A stretch of 64,000 bases of DNA, from positions 434,001 to 498,000 of the forward strand of contig VXNJ01000001.1 in assembly GCA_009840625.1 (NCBI GenBank), written 5' to 3'. Every line of letters begins with the position of its first letter. The first letter of the stretch is position 1. Source of the DNA: Chloroflexota bacterium. Its GTDB lineage: Bacteria; Chloroflexota; UBA11872; VXNJ01. The notes under the pieces were generated by a model. The model saw only the letters and a program-made list of their open reading frames with translations, was not told where the DNA came from and searched no databases. This document shows positions 39,524-48,962 of this stretch, in pieces. The translations under genes were made by a program, and so were the position numbers.

Positions 39524-39841
39524 TTGGAAGCCGGCCATGGCCGGCGATTAGGCCCGGCGGATTGGGGATTACTCGATCTCCGGCCCTCTGCCATTCGGTC
39601 GCCGGGGCGCCCGGCGCGGAGTGAATTACCTGAGCTTGCCGACAAGCGCCGAGCCCGCTTGAACGCCATTCATTGCCTGATGGCGGGCATCGCCTACCTG
39701 GATCGCGATCGCGGCTTGGAGAACTTGAGTTCCCCCAGTCGGCGGCGCCCGTCGCGGAACACGACCGCCGACGGGGTGCTATTCGAAAACCCGAATCCCG
39801 AGCAGGTCCAGCTTCTCAATCAGATCCTTATGCATGAGTGA
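39524..39841 (+). CDS. Doubtful small ORF before the Nudix gene
   Basis: Up to 105 codons between the lipoprotein and the Nudix gene; an internal ATG at 39677 gives about 54 residues. Only the C-terminal part (DGVLFENPNPEQVQLLNQ) looks protein-like, and its stop overlaps the Nudix start by 8 bp, which fits coupling. The N-terminal half is Arg/Pro-rich and likely spurious. It may be non-coding; this is the only candidate in the 39467-39833 interval. Confidence 0.25.
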   Translation: MEAGHGRRLGPADWGLLDLRPSAIRSPGRPARSELPELADKRRARLNAIHCLMAGIAYLDRDRGLENLSSPSRRRPSRNTTADGVLFENPNPEQVQLLNQILMHE

Positions 39842-40280
39842 ACGGCCGCTGCGCCAGAAGATCGCGTGCGGCGGGATCGTGCTCTGCAACGGCCACGGAT
39901 TGCTGATCCGCAAGCACGGCCTCTGGGATTTGCCCAAGGGCAAACGCCGCCGCGGGGAGGCGGTCAAGGACTGCGCGATGCGGGAGATAAGTGAAGAAAC
40001 CGGGCTGGCAGCCGCACTGCTTAAGCGGCGATCAAAGCTCTGCAAGACGCGCTACGTGGCCTATTACGGCGGAGAACCGGTGCTAAAGAAAGTTCACTGG
40101 CTGGTTTTCGAATACGGCGGCAAACTGACCGATCCGCTGGTCCCCGACTTTGCCGAAGATATCGACCTCTGTCGCTGGGTGCCGTTCGCCGAACTCGAAG
40201 AGCATTTCAACGGGGCCAGGCCATATTTGCAGCCGGTCGCCCGCGCAGTGCTCGATCTATTGGTGGAAGCCGTCAATTGA
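39834..40280 (+). CDS. Nudix hydrolase
   Basis: 148 residues. The Nudix box spans about 35-57: GKRRRGEAVKDCAMREISEETGL, with the REISEE metal-binding core. LWDLPKGK precedes it, as in diadenosine polyphosphate or MutT/ADP-ribose pyrophosphatases. It hydrolyses a nucleoside diphosphate linked to another moiety; the substrate is unknown. ATG 39834. Confidence 0.9.
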   Translation: MSERPLRQKIACGGIVLCNGHGLLIRKHGLWDLPKGKRRRGEAVKDCAMREISEETGLAAALLKRRSKLCKTRYVAYYGGEPVLKKVHWLVFEYGGKLTDPLVPDFAEDIDLCRWVPFAELEEHFNGARPYLQPVARAVLDLLVEAVN

Positions 40281-40326
40281 TCTCCGAATTTGAACTACCG
40301 CCCCGCCGTACAATCGATCGCTTTTT

Positions 40327-40399
40327 GCCGAGATAGCTCAGTCGGTAGAGCAGTGGACTGAAAATCCATGTGTCGCCGGTTCAATTCCGGCTCTCGGCA
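40327..40399 (+). tRNA. tRNA-Phe (anticodon GAA)
   Basis: 73 nt. The acceptor GCCGAGA pairs with TCTCGGC, the anticodon arm GTGGA-CTGAAAA-TCCAT gives GAA, and the T arm is GCCGG-TTCAATT-CCGGC. The 3' end is followed by CCG, so CCA is not encoded and must be added, unlike in the Val and Cys tRNAs here. Confidence 0.97.
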
Positions 40400-40409
40400 C
40401 CGAATCTAC

Positions 40410-40922
40410 ATGCAAATCTGGCCTCCGCCCACCGACGGCGAACCGCCGCGACCGCGTCCCGCCTGGGACCGGATCGCGCATCGCTTCGCGGTTCAAATCG
40501 TAGCCCTGGCACTGGCGCTGGCGCTGCTGTCGGCCGTAGCGCCCGGAATCGTAAGCCTGCCGCCGTTCGGGCAGATCGAGTACCTTGCGACGCTGATCGC
40601 GTTCGCGGCGATCCTGGCCGCCGTCAACATCGTCTTGCGGCCCCTGATCTATTTGTTGTTCGGGCCGCTGGCGTGTCTTTTGATCGTGCTCACTTTCGGC
40701 GCCTTCCATTTCATTCTCGGAGCGGTGCTGCTGCTGTGGGCCAGCGAGGTGGTGCCCGGAGTAACCGTAGGGGGATTCGGCAGCGCGTTGCTGGCAGCGT
40801 TGTTGACTTCGCTGGCGGCGACCCTGGCTAGCGCGCTTTTCGTGCGAGAAGCCCCAGTTCAGGTCCATTTCATTCGCGGGCGGGGGTCGCAGGACCCGGA
40901 TTCCGGCTCTGAGCCGGACTAG
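40410..40922 (+). CDS. Phage holin/YvlD-like small membrane protein
   Basis: 170 residues from ATG 40410, only 10 bp after the tRNA-Phe gene; the longer frame runs into the tRNA and was rejected. About four hydrophobic helices include ILAAVNIVLRPLIYLLFGPL and LIVLTFGAFHFILGAVLLLWASEVVPGVTVGGF, the DUF4/PF04020-type pattern. Function unknown. A second copy of this family is at 43854-44252. Its stop overlaps the convergent neighbour's stop through a CTAG palindrome. Confidence 0.78.
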   Translation: MQIWPPPTDGEPPRPRPAWDRIAHRFAVQIVALALALALLSAVAPGIVSLPPFGQIEYLATLIAFAAILAAVNIVLRPLIYLLFGPLACLLIVLTFGAFHFILGAVLLLWASEVVPGVTVGGFGSALLAALLTSLAATLASALFVREAPVQVHFIRGRGSQDPDSGSEPD

Positions 40923-41875
40923 TTCGCGGCCGCGTGCAATCGTCGGGCAAACCCTTCCAAGAGGTCCCGCTGCTGCACAGTTTCGAGCCAGCGTTCCGGA
41001 ATGCCGCCCACTCCGTAGTGGGCGCCCGCCAGGGCGCCGTAGACGCAGGCGGTTGTGTCGGTGTCCATTCCCAGGGATATGGCCGCGGCCGCACCGGATT
41101 CGAAGTCATCCGTGCCGGCGAATGCCCACAGCGCCGCTTCGAGCGTGCACTGGACATCGTTGGCGCCCGAGATTTGGGATCGATCGCGCCGGGCAAGCCC
41201 CCCGTCCAATATCGATTCCAAGCGCCCCGGAAACGGGCGTTCCAGGCCCGAACTTCCGGCCCCGGCGGCCAGCAGATCCTCACGCCGCGCTCCGCCAAGG
41301 GCGGCGGATACTAGCGCCGCGTAAACCTGGCATGCCGCGCGGCAAATCGGATCGCGGTGGGTGGGTTCGGAGCATTCGGCAGCCGCGTCCAGCAGCTGTG
41401 CTCCGGAGCCGAAATAAAGCGGGGCGGCGGCGGCGCGCATCAGCGACCCGTTGGTAAGCGCGGACTCGTCTCCCCAAACCTCCTCGCCGGAATCGAACCG
41501 CGCCAGGGCGACCCTGACCGTCGGGCCCATGCCGAAGGTGACGCCGGTTGGCGTCAGGTGGCCCTGCCTTCCCCAACGCCAATATCGATACATCTGATCG
41601 CGCAGGTTTACGCCGCCGCACTCAAGTAGGCTTTCGGCCAGGCAGAGAGTCATCGATGTGTCGTCCGTCCAGGAACCGGCGGGCAGGCTTATCGATTCGT
41701 CCGCCGACGTGGCGCTGGTTCTCCTTAGCCCGAACCTCAATCGCTCGTGGGGCAGCATTTCGGTGACCGGTTCGGAGGGAACGGGGTCGGCGAACTCAAA
41801 CGGCATACCCAGAGCGTCGCCGCAGGCAAGTCCCAGGACGGCGCCGCGCCAGCGGTCGATCGAATCAATGTTCAT
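40919..41875 (-). CDS. ADP-ribosylglycohydrolase family protein
   Basis: 318 residues from ATG 41875 (AGGGG 9 bp upstream). GAVLGLACGDALGMPFEF opens the domain, and the metal-binding acidic motifs are SWTDDTSMTLCLAESLLE and GMDTDTTACVYGALAGAHYG. This is the standard DraG/ARH-type layout, in contrast with the longer member at 32783-34084. Likely removes ADP-ribose from an acceptor; substrate unknown. Confidence 0.9.
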   Translation of the reverse strand: MNIDSIDRWRGAVLGLACGDALGMPFEFADPVPSEPVTEMLPHERLRFGLRRTSATSADESISLPAGSWTDDTSMTLCLAESLLECGGVNLRDQMYRYWRWGRQGHLTPTGVTFGMGPTVRVALARFDSGEEVWGDESALTNGSLMRAAAAPLYFGSGAQLLDAAAECSEPTHRDPICRAACQVYAALVSAALGGARREDLLAAGAGSSGLERPFPGRLESILDGGLARRDRSQISGANDVQCTLEAALWAFAGTDDFESGAAAAISLGMDTDTTACVYGALAGAHYGVGGIPERWLETVQQRDLLEGFARRLHAAAN

Positions 41876-41957
41876 ATGTTGTGTCCCCTTGGGCTTCAGA
41901 GTTAGCTGCTGCGAACGCAAACCAAACCATTATTCTTATTGGTCCGTACCCGGCTCA

Positions 41958-42031
<74 letters not shown>

Positions 42032-42090
42032 AGACATTCGTTCGAATTCGCGCTCGCCGGCGCCACCTCTCAGGGCCGTCGGCGCTTGAA

Positions 42091-43857
42091 TCAGCGCAGT
42101 CCCGCGCCCAATCCGAGGCGGCGGACCGCGCGCCGGACCCGCACCTGAACTTTTTCGGGCCGCGAGTCAATCCAGATGACATTGGGATCGTCGGCATTGG
42201 CAATCAGCCAGCGGTCGATGCGGTTGGTAACGCTTACATCGCCGGAGTCGGGCAAGCCGGTGTCCGTCGCCAGCAGCGCTTCGACCGACTCTGCAATGCG
42301 GCCGGGAGCATCGGCCGGGATCCTGTAGCGGCGAACCGCGCTGCCGCCTTCGATCAACCAGAGCGCCACCCGCGCCGGATCGGAATCGTGGGCAACAACC
42401 AACACCCTGCCTCCGGACTCTCCTCCCGGCAACGGACGCGGCCACGGTTCGCGGGCGTTCAATCGTCGCAGGATTCGCTTGGCCGACGACGAACCTGATT
42501 CATCCAGATAACGACGCGCGCGACTGATTCCGCCGCTCAGGAATGCCCGCCCGGCCCCGATCGCAAGCTCCGATGGTCCGTTCTCCCCGCCCCACCGCGC
42601 CGGAATTCCCAAGGCCGAGCGCAATTGCTGCGCCAGGCGGCGGGCGTGGGCCGCGGTCCGGAACGGGCCGGCGCAGGCGATGGCGCCTTTGGGGGGTTGC
42701 CGGCAAGCGTGCAACTGGCCCCGCCCGGAATCGCCACGAATGGCGACGTAGTGCGGTCCCTGGTGCGAACGCAGCTGGCGGTTGAAAGCCGGGCGCAGTC
42801 GCGCAATCTGCTCCTGCTCGAGCACCAACGCCTCCAGTTCGGACCCCGCCAGATCGAATTCGATCCGGTCTATTTGCTCGACGAAAGCCTCGCGGCGGCG
42901 GGCGTGGCGGTTGCTGTTGTTCAAGTGGGTTCGCACCCGACGCTGAAGGGAACGGGCCATCCCCACGTAGATCACGTCACCGGCGGCGTCGAGCAGCCGG
43001 TACACGCCGGGCAGCGATGGCAGCTGGGTAGCGACTTCTTCCAAGAGGCGCCCGCGGACACCGGCCGGGCTGGAGTCCGGCCGGCTGGCCGCCCGGAGCT
43101 GCCCGATGGTCTTTGTTCCCTCACTGCGCGCGCGCTCCGCCTGTCGCAGAAAGACTTTCCGCACCGCCTCTGCGTCGGCGGCCGCGCGGTGGCCCTCGTG
43201 CGGCGGCAAGCCGTAGAGCTCGAGGGTCCGGGCCAACCCGAACGGTCCGGAGTCGGCATGTTGCCAGGCGGCAATTGCCATCGTGTCCAGGCCGTCGCCG
43301 CTGAACGCCGGAATACCGGCCCAGCGCGCTTCGAGGTTCAGGAACCCCAGATCCGACGGAAGGTTGTGGGCGACCAGGACCGCCCCCAAACAGAATTCCG
43401 ACAACGCCTCCACGGCCTCCGCCGGCCCGGGCGCCCCGGAGAGCATCGCGGCGCGGATTCCGGTAATCCTGGTTACCGCGCGGGCAATCGGTTCGGGGCA
43501 GGCCACGAGGGTTTCGAACCTTCCCCTGACTCCGTCCAATCCGAACCGGACCGCGCCCAGTTCGACAATCCGATGCCGTCCCGAAGCCCCGCCGTTGGAT
43601 TCGACGTCGATTGCGACAAACTCGGCGTTCTGCAAGCCGACGTCGCGCATCTCCCAGTCCGCCAGCGACACCATTCCCTGACTGCGCTGGAAGCGCCGGT
43701 CCGAATCGACTGCCGCCGCCAGGCGGGCGTACAGCCGATGGGGTATCGGAGATGTAGTTCGGTAGGCCGCCCGGGCCAACACGGGCAGCGGCAACGGACG
43801 GTCGGTTTCCTCCAGCTCCGCCTGGGCGCGGTCCAGCAACCCCGCCTGATCATTCAT
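42091..43857 (-). CDS. DEDDh exonuclease fused to a UvrC-type GIY-YIG domain
   Basis: 588 residues from ATG 43857, overlapping the stop of the YvlD-like gene (ATGA). The N-terminal DnaQ-like exonuclease (about 75-240) carries DVE (FVAIDVESN), NxxxD (HNLPSDLGF) and HxAxxDA (GHRAAADAE). The GIY-YIG nuclease domain (about 300-380) has LPGVYRL and VIYVGMA. The C-terminal region (about 390-588) is unassigned. The same DEDDh plus GIY-YIG architecture is known from actinobacterial DNA-repair genes. Probable role: repair endonuclease with 3'-5' exonuclease. Confidence 0.9.
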   Translation of the reverse strand: MNDQAGLLDRAQAELEETDRPLPLPVLARAAYRTTSPIPHRLYARLAAAVDSDRRFQRSQGMVSLADWEMRDVGLQNAEFVAIDVESNGGASGRHRIVELGAVRFGLDGVRGRFETLVACPEPIARAVTRITGIRAAMLSGAPGPAEAVEALSEFCLGAVLVAHNLPSDLGFLNLEARWAGIPAFSGDGLDTMAIAAWQHADSGPFGLARTLELYGLPPHEGHRAAADAEAVRKVFLRQAERARSEGTKTIGQLRAASRPDSSPAGVRGRLLEEVATQLPSLPGVYRLLDAAGDVIYVGMARSLQRRVRTHLNNSNRHARRREAFVEQIDRIEFDLAGSELEALVLEQEQIARLRPAFNRQLRSHQGPHYVAIRGDSGRGQLHACRQPPKGAIACAGPFRTAAHARRLAQQLRSALGIPARWGGENGPSELAIGAGRAFLSGGISRARRYLDESGSSSAKRILRRLNAREPWPRPLPGGESGGRVLVVAHDSDPARVALWLIEGGSAVRRYRIPADAPGRIAESVEALLATDTGLPDSGDVSVTNRIDRWLIANADDPNVIWIDSRPEKVQVRVRRAVRRLGLGAGLR

Positions 43858-44252
43858 CGCCGGCGACGATCCTGCGTCTCGGACCCCAGGATTTGCCAGG
43901 CAACAACCGAGATCACGGCGATGATGGCCGCGGTCGCCAGGGTGGTCAACGGCCCATCGACCGACACCGCCAGCGGCAATTGCAGTGTCAGCCAGAAGAG
44001 GAGACCGGCCGCCACGAGATGGATCGACCCCAGGGTGAGCACGGTCAGGGCGCAGCCGACCGGTCCCAGCAGCCGAAAGACGAGCGGTCGCACGTAGGTC
44101 GTGAGAACCGCAAACGCGGCGGCAAACCCGGCCAGCGTGCGCCAGTATTCCTCCGAGGTCGTCGGCGGCAGATCGAGCGATCCCCAGAGCAGCGCCCCCG
44201 CGGTCGCCAGGCCGGCAACGGCCGCGACCCAATTCACCAACAGGCGGCGCAA
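43854..44252 (-). CDS. Phage holin/YvlD-like small membrane protein (second copy)
   Basis: 132 residues, four hydrophobic helices. VRPLVFRLLGPVGCALTVLTLGSIHLVAAGLLFWL mirrors the core of the protein at 40410-40922 (LRPLIYLLFGPLACLLIVLTFGAFHFILGAVLLLW). It is coupled by ATGA to the DnaQ/GIY-YIG gene. Function unknown. Confidence 0.75.
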   Translation of the reverse strand: MRRLLVNWVAAVAGLATAGALLWGSLDLPPTTSEEYWRTLAGFAAAFAVLTTYVRPLVFRLLGPVGCALTVLTLGSIHLVAAGLLFWLTLQLPLAVSVDGPLTTLATAAIIAVISVVAWQILGSETQDRRRR

Positions 44253-44287
44253 GCTACCTCCCGGGGGTAATCATCCCCCAAGCACGG

Positions 44288-45178
44288 TCAAAGGGGCTTG
44301 ACTTCCACGCCGGCCAGATGCTCCAGCGTCAGAACGGCGGCGGTTATGTCCAGGCCGCCGTGGCCCAGCGCCTGGGCTTCGCGCATGAAGCTCTCGGCCT
44401 GCATGCCGACGTTGTTGCGGACGCCCAGCGAACGGCAGAGGTCGGACGTCAAACCCAGGTCCTTGGCCAGCAGATCGACCGAAAAAGCCGGGTCGAAATC
44501 ACGTTTCAGGACCTTCATGCCGAAGTTTCGATCGAGCGAGGCCGAGGCCGCGGTCGCCGACTGCAGGACGTCAAGCAGGCGTTCGGGATCGAGCCCGAAC
44601 TTCTGGGCCATCACGAACGCCTCGCCGGCGATCGCCAGTTGGGCGGCGAAGATGACCTGGTTGGCCAGCTTGGTTACCGAACCAGCGCCCGGTCCGCCCA
44701 TAAGGTTCACGTTTCCGCCCAGGACGTCCAGCACCGGGTGGGCGTGATCATAGGCCGCCTGTTCGCCGCCGACCATGATCGCCAGGGTCCCGGCCTCGGC
44801 TCCCCAAGGGCCGCCCGAAATTGGCGCGTCGAGGTAGCCGATTCCCTTTTCCTTGGCTGCCGCAAAGCACTTCTCGGCGGTATCCACCCCGTTGGTTGAA
44901 AAGTCGATCAGGGTGGAACCTGGCGCCGCGCGCTCGATAACGCCACCTTCGCCGAGGAATATGTCTTCGGAGATTTGGGGCAGCAACAAGCAGGCGCCGA
45001 CGACTTCGCACTCGGCGGCCAGTTCCCCCGGCGATCCGGCGAGTTTTGCGCCGGCGGCCACGAGCGGTTCGGCCTTGGATGCGGTTCGGTTCCAGACAAC
45101 GGTCTCGAACCCGGCCTCGACGAGATTGGCGGCCATCGGCAGGCCCATGGTCCCGAGACCAATGAATCCGACTTTCAT
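44288..45178 (-). CDS. 3-hydroxyisobutyrate/tartronate semialdehyde-type reductase
   Basis: 296 residues from ATG 45178. The Rossmann motif is VGFIGLGTMGLPMAANL, the substrate motif DAPISGGPWGAEAGTL, the catalytic Lys is in GAGSVTKLANQVIF, and FSVDLLAKDLGL is the C-terminal consensus. It is a closer match to canonical GarR/MmsB than the enzyme at 36591-37526. It probably acts on a short-chain hydroxy acid. Confidence 0.9.
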   Translation of the reverse strand: MKVGFIGLGTMGLPMAANLVEAGFETVVWNRTASKAEPLVAAGAKLAGSPGELAAECEVVGACLLLPQISEDIFLGEGGVIERAAPGSTLIDFSTNGVDTAEKCFAAAKEKGIGYLDAPISGGPWGAEAGTLAIMVGGEQAAYDHAHPVLDVLGGNVNLMGGPGAGSVTKLANQVIFAAQLAIAGEAFVMAQKFGLDPERLLDVLQSATAASASLDRNFGMKVLKRDFDPAFSVDLLAKDLGLTSDLCRSLGVRNNVGMQAESFMREAQALGHGGLDITAAVLTLEHLAGVEVKPL

Positions 45179-45280
45179 CTGCGCCAAAAGTCCTTCTAGT
45201 AGATGGGGGTGTTTCGGGTTCGCGGTGTTAGCAACCCGCCTGAATCCCCCGGCGGACCGGGGTCACATCCCGATTATGGG

Positions 45281-48200
45281 TCAGGTCCGCGGGGAACCGC
45301 CCGGGAGGAGTTCGACGGCTTCCGGCAGGTCCTGCAAGAAGCCGGCCGGGTCGCCGACGGGATCCGGCACGGCCAGCAGCACTCGCGGGCCCTGGCCGGT
45401 CAATTCGAGTTCGACCCGGTTCCGGCCCGGGTTGCCGCGCAGGCAGGCGGCGAGCCCCGCGAGAGCGCCGCGATCGGCATCCTCGTCGCCGCAGAGCCGC
45501 ATGCGCAGGCGCAGCGCACGGTCGGGCAGTTCGGCGGGCGGCTGCGGTCCCGGCCGGGGCTCGGGGTGGGCCGGAGCTCGCCGGCGCCGCGACCCGGAAC
45601 GCCGAGCAGATCGGTCGGGCGGCGGACCATCGGCCGGCAGTTGCGCGAGCGGCGCCACCGTGTCCTCGTCGCCAATGAGCAATCGGACGCCCGGACCGTC
45701 CGATTCCACCCGCCCGGTCAACCACAGGCGGGTGTTTTCCTCCAGGTGCCGGCGGGACTTCTCGTACATGCGCGGCAGCACCGTCACCGCTAGCCCGCCG
45801 GACCCGCCGGCCACCAGTTGGAATGCGCACATCTGGTTGTTGTTGCGGGTGCGGAAACTGCGCAATTGACTGACCACTCCGCCGGTGGCTACCTTGGATC
45901 CCGTTTCGCCGGCATCGATCTGGTCCGGCAGCTTCAAGCGGCCCGCCCTCAGCCGCTCGATCACCTCGTCCATGGCGTCGGAGGTGAAATTGATCCCCAG
46001 CAGCTCACGCTCCCAGCCGGCGCATTCCTCGGGACTGGCCGACTCTACTGACGGCAACGCGAACGAGATCCCGGCCTCGCCGTTGCCGGGGCCGTTCTGC
46101 ATCGCGCCGAACAGCGACTGCTGGTCGAGCAATCCGCTGGATTTGAGCGACTGCAGGTGCCGGATGACCGGGTCGATCACCCCCAGCAGGGCGTTGCGCT
46201 CGCCGAACACGTCGAGCGCGCCGGCCTTGGCGAGCTTCTCCAGCTGCAGGCGCCCGATCTGGTCGGAAGCGCGCTTGCACATGTCGGGCATGTCCGTATA
46301 CCCCGAACCGCGCTTTTCGACAATCGACTGGGCGGCTTGCCGGCCGATGCCTTTGATCGAAGCGAGGCCGAACCGGATCGACGGCCCGTCGACTTCAAAG
46401 TCGGCTCCGGAACGGGCCACGCTGGGCGGTTCGACCTTGATGCCGAGCTTGCGGCATTCGCCGATTGCGGCCGCCAGCTTGGCCGAATCCCCGGCGGCGG
46501 TGGTCAGCACCGCGGCCATGAACTCGCGCGGGTAGTTGGCTTTCAGGTAGGCGGTCCAATATGCGACCGTCCCGTAGTAGAAAGCGTGGGCTTTGTTGAA
46601 GCCGTAGCCGCCGAACGGTTCGATCAGTTCGTAGATCGACTCGGCCACCTGGCGCGGGATCTCGCGCTCGGCCGCCCCGGTCAGGAATTTTTCGCGCTGC
46701 TCGGCCAGCTCGGCGGGAATCTTCTTGCCCAGCGCCTTGCGCATCACGTCGATCTCGGGCCAGCTGTATCCGGCCAGTTCGCGGGCGGCGATCAGCACCT
46801 GGTCTTGATAGACCATCACACCGTAGGTCTCCTCCAGGATCGGCCGCAGGCTGGGATGCAGGTAGGAGACCCGCTCAGGCGCGTTCTTCATCGCAACGTA
46901 CTGATCGATGTTCGACATCGGGCCGGGCCGGTAAAGCGCAACCAGGACTGCCAGGTCCTCCACGCGGGTGGGTTTCAGCTGCACCAGAGCCCGGGTCATA
47001 CCCTCGCCCTCAAGCTGAAAGCAGCCCACGGTGCGGCCGCGCGAGAGCATTTCGAACGTCGCCGAATCATCGAACGGGATCTTCTCAATGTCGATCTGGC
47101 GTCCATGGTGAGTCTTGATCAGGCCCAGCGCGGTGCTCAGCGTCCGGAATGTTGTCAGGCCCAGGATGTCGAGTTTGAGAAAACCGATGGTCTCCAGCGT
47201 TTCGAACGTGTACTGGGCCACCCGCTCGCCCTGCTGGCCGCGCATAAGCGGCAGGTGCTCGGCCAGCGGCGAACTGGAGACGACCACGCCGGCCGCGTGC
47301 ACCGAAGGATTACGCGAGATTCCCTCAAGCTTCAGGCCCAGATCGATCAGCCGCTTGACCTGAGGATCGTCGGCATAAGCTGAGGCGATTTCGTCCACGT
47401 TGTCGAGCGCCCGCCGCAAATCCCAGGGGTCGACCGCGTTCTGCGGTATGGCCTTGGCGATTCGATCGACGGCATCGTAGGGCATTTCCAGGACCCGCCC
47501 TACGTCGCGGACTACCTGTCGCGCCGCCATCGTGCCAAAAGTTGCGATCTGGGCGACGTGGTCGCGTCCGTACTTGCGGGCGAGGTAATCGATCACGGTC
47601 GCCCGCTCGTTGTCCGGAAAGTCCATGTCGATGTCCGGCGGGCGATCGCGGCGGCCCTCGTTCAGGAACCGCTCGAAGGGGATGTTGCGCTCGATGGGGT
47701 CGATTCCGGAAATCCCCAGGGCGAACGCCACCAGCGATCCGCCGACCGACCCGCGCGGGCCGGCGAGCATGCCGCGCTGACGCACGAATTGGAAGATTTC
47801 GGCGTGGATCAGAAAGTAGACCTCGAACCCCAGGTCGCAGATGATCCCCAGTTCGTAGTCGAGTCGCTCGCGGTAACCCGGCGAAGATCCGCGGCGGCGC
47901 TCGTTTAGACCCTCGACCGCCAGCGCGCGCAGGTGCTCGGCCGCAGTGCGGCCCTCCGGAAGGTCCACCTGCGGAAGCGAGATCCGGCCCAGGTCCAACT
48001 CCAGGTGGCAGCGCTCGGCCACCAGGTTGGTGTTCTCGAACGCATCCGGGAACTCGGCCAGGACGCCGGCCATCTCCTCGGGCCCGGCCAGGTGGTAATG
48101 GCCTTCCATCCGGAGACGGTCGGCGTCGGCGACGCGGGACTTGGTCCCGATGCACAGGAGCGCGTCGTGGGCGTCGCGGTCTTCGCGGCCCACGTAGTGG

Positions 48201-48835
48201 ACGTCCTGGGTCCCGACCAGCGGAGCTTGCAAGCGCTTCGATATCTCCAGCAAGCCGACGTTCAGTTGGCGTTCGAAATCCAAGCCGTGATTCATCACCT
48301 CGACGAAGAATCGATCCGCGCCGAACAGCTCCCGGTAGAAGCCGGCCAGCTCCAGGGCTGAATCGGTGTTGCCCTGGCGGATCCGCCGCGAGACTTCGCT
48401 GGAAGGACAGCCCGACAGGCATACGATGCCGTCGGAGTGGGCGGCGAGCAGGTCAAGGTCGATCCGCGGCCGGTAGTAGAAACCTTCCAGGTGGGCTCGC
48501 GAAACCATGCCGATCAGGTTGCGGTAGCCGACTTCGTTCTCGGCCAGCAGGGTCAGGTGGGTCGAACTCTGGTCGCGCCGGCCTTCCTTCTTGTCCATCG
48601 CGCGCGCGGCCACGTAGACCTCGCAGCCAACGATCGGTTGAATGCCCTGGCGGCGGGCTTCCAGGTAGAAATTCATCGCCCCGTACATTGACCCGTGGTC
48701 GGTCAGCGCCAGCGCCCGCATGCCCTGCTCGCGGGCGGCCGAGACCAGTTGCGGGATCTTGCCCATCCCGTCCAGAAGGCTGAATTCGGAATGGACGTGC
48801 AGGTGTACGAAATCCGAACGGGGAGACGCCTGCAT
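45281..48835 (-). CDS. dnaE: DNA polymerase III subunit alpha
   Basis: 1184 residues. The N-terminal PHP domain starts HLHVHSEFSLLDG (residues 11-23). The catalytic Asp residues are D401 and D403 (PDIDMDFPDNE), with the third in GFLKLDILGL. The region ISGIDPIERNIPFERFLNEGR is highly conserved. Helix-hairpin-helix and OB-type (GVVSQLRSFRTRNNNQM) segments follow. It is the replicative polymerase of the DnaE1 type. Confidence 0.97.
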   Translation of the reverse strand: MQASPRSDFVHLHVHSEFSLLDGMGKIPQLVSAAREQGMRALALTDHGSMYGAMNFYLEARRQGIQPIVGCEVYVAARAMDKKEGRRDQSSTHLTLLAENEVGYRNLIGMVSRAHLEGFYYRPRIDLDLLAAHSDGIVCLSGCPSSEVSRRIRQGNTDSALELAGFYRELFGADRFFVEVMNHGLDFERQLNVGLLEISKRLQAPLVGTQDVHYVGREDRDAHDALLCIGTKSRVADADRLRMEGHYHLAGPEEMAGVLAEFPDAFENTNLVAERCHLELDLGRISLPQVDLPEGRTAAEHLRALAVEGLNERRRGSSPGYRERLDYELGIICDLGFEVYFLIHAEIFQFVRQRGMLAGPRGSVGGSLVAFALGISGIDPIERNIPFERFLNEGRRDRPPDIDMDFPDNERATVIDYLARKYGRDHVAQIATFGTMAARQVVRDVGRVLEMPYDAVDRIAKAIPQNAVDPWDLRRALDNVDEIASAYADDPQVKRLIDLGLKLEGISRNPSVHAAGVVVSSSPLAEHLPLMRGQQGERVAQYTFETLETIGFLKLDILGLTTFRTLSTALGLIKTHHGRQIDIEKIPFDDSATFEMLSRGRTVGCFQLEGEGMTRALVQLKPTRVEDLAVLVALYRPGPMSNIDQYVAMKNAPERVSYLHPSLRPILEETYGVMVYQDQVLIAARELAGYSWPEIDVMRKALGKKIPAELAEQREKFLTGAAEREIPRQVAESIYELIEPFGGYGFNKAHAFYYGTVAYWTAYLKANYPREFMAAVLTTAAGDSAKLAAAIGECRKLGIKVEPPSVARSGADFEVDGPSIRFGLASIKGIGRQAAQSIVEKRGSGYTDMPDMCKRASDQIGRLQLEKLAKAGALDVFGERNALLGVIDPVIRHLQSLKSSGLLDQQSLFGAMQNGPGNGEAGISFALPSVESASPEECAGWERELLGINFTSDAMDEVIERLRAGRLKLPDQIDAGETGSKVATGGVVSQLRSFRTRNNNQMCAFQLVAGGSGGLAVTVLPRMYEKSRRHLEENTRLWLTGRVESDGPGVRLLIGDEDTVAPLAQLPADGPPPDRSARRSGSRRRRAPAHPEPRPGPQPPAELPDRALRLRMRLCGDEDADRGALAGLAACLRGNPGRNRVELELTGQGPRVLLAVPDPVGDPAGFLQDLPEAVELLPGGSPRT

Positions 48836-48962
48836 GGCCCGATTCTAGTGGCCGCATCCGGCGGTTTCAGCGCCCAATTGCGACTTCGCTCCCGCCTTAG
48901 CGAATAGCGGAATGGTGCTCGGTTGATAATGACCACAAGCTGCAGCGGCCTAAGGGGCAGGA

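Noticed and set aside
43858-44232. N-terminal extension of the DnaQ/GIY-YIG fusion
   Set aside because: It lies in a shifted frame over the YvlD-like membrane gene; ATG 43857 in the ATGA overlap is the natural start.
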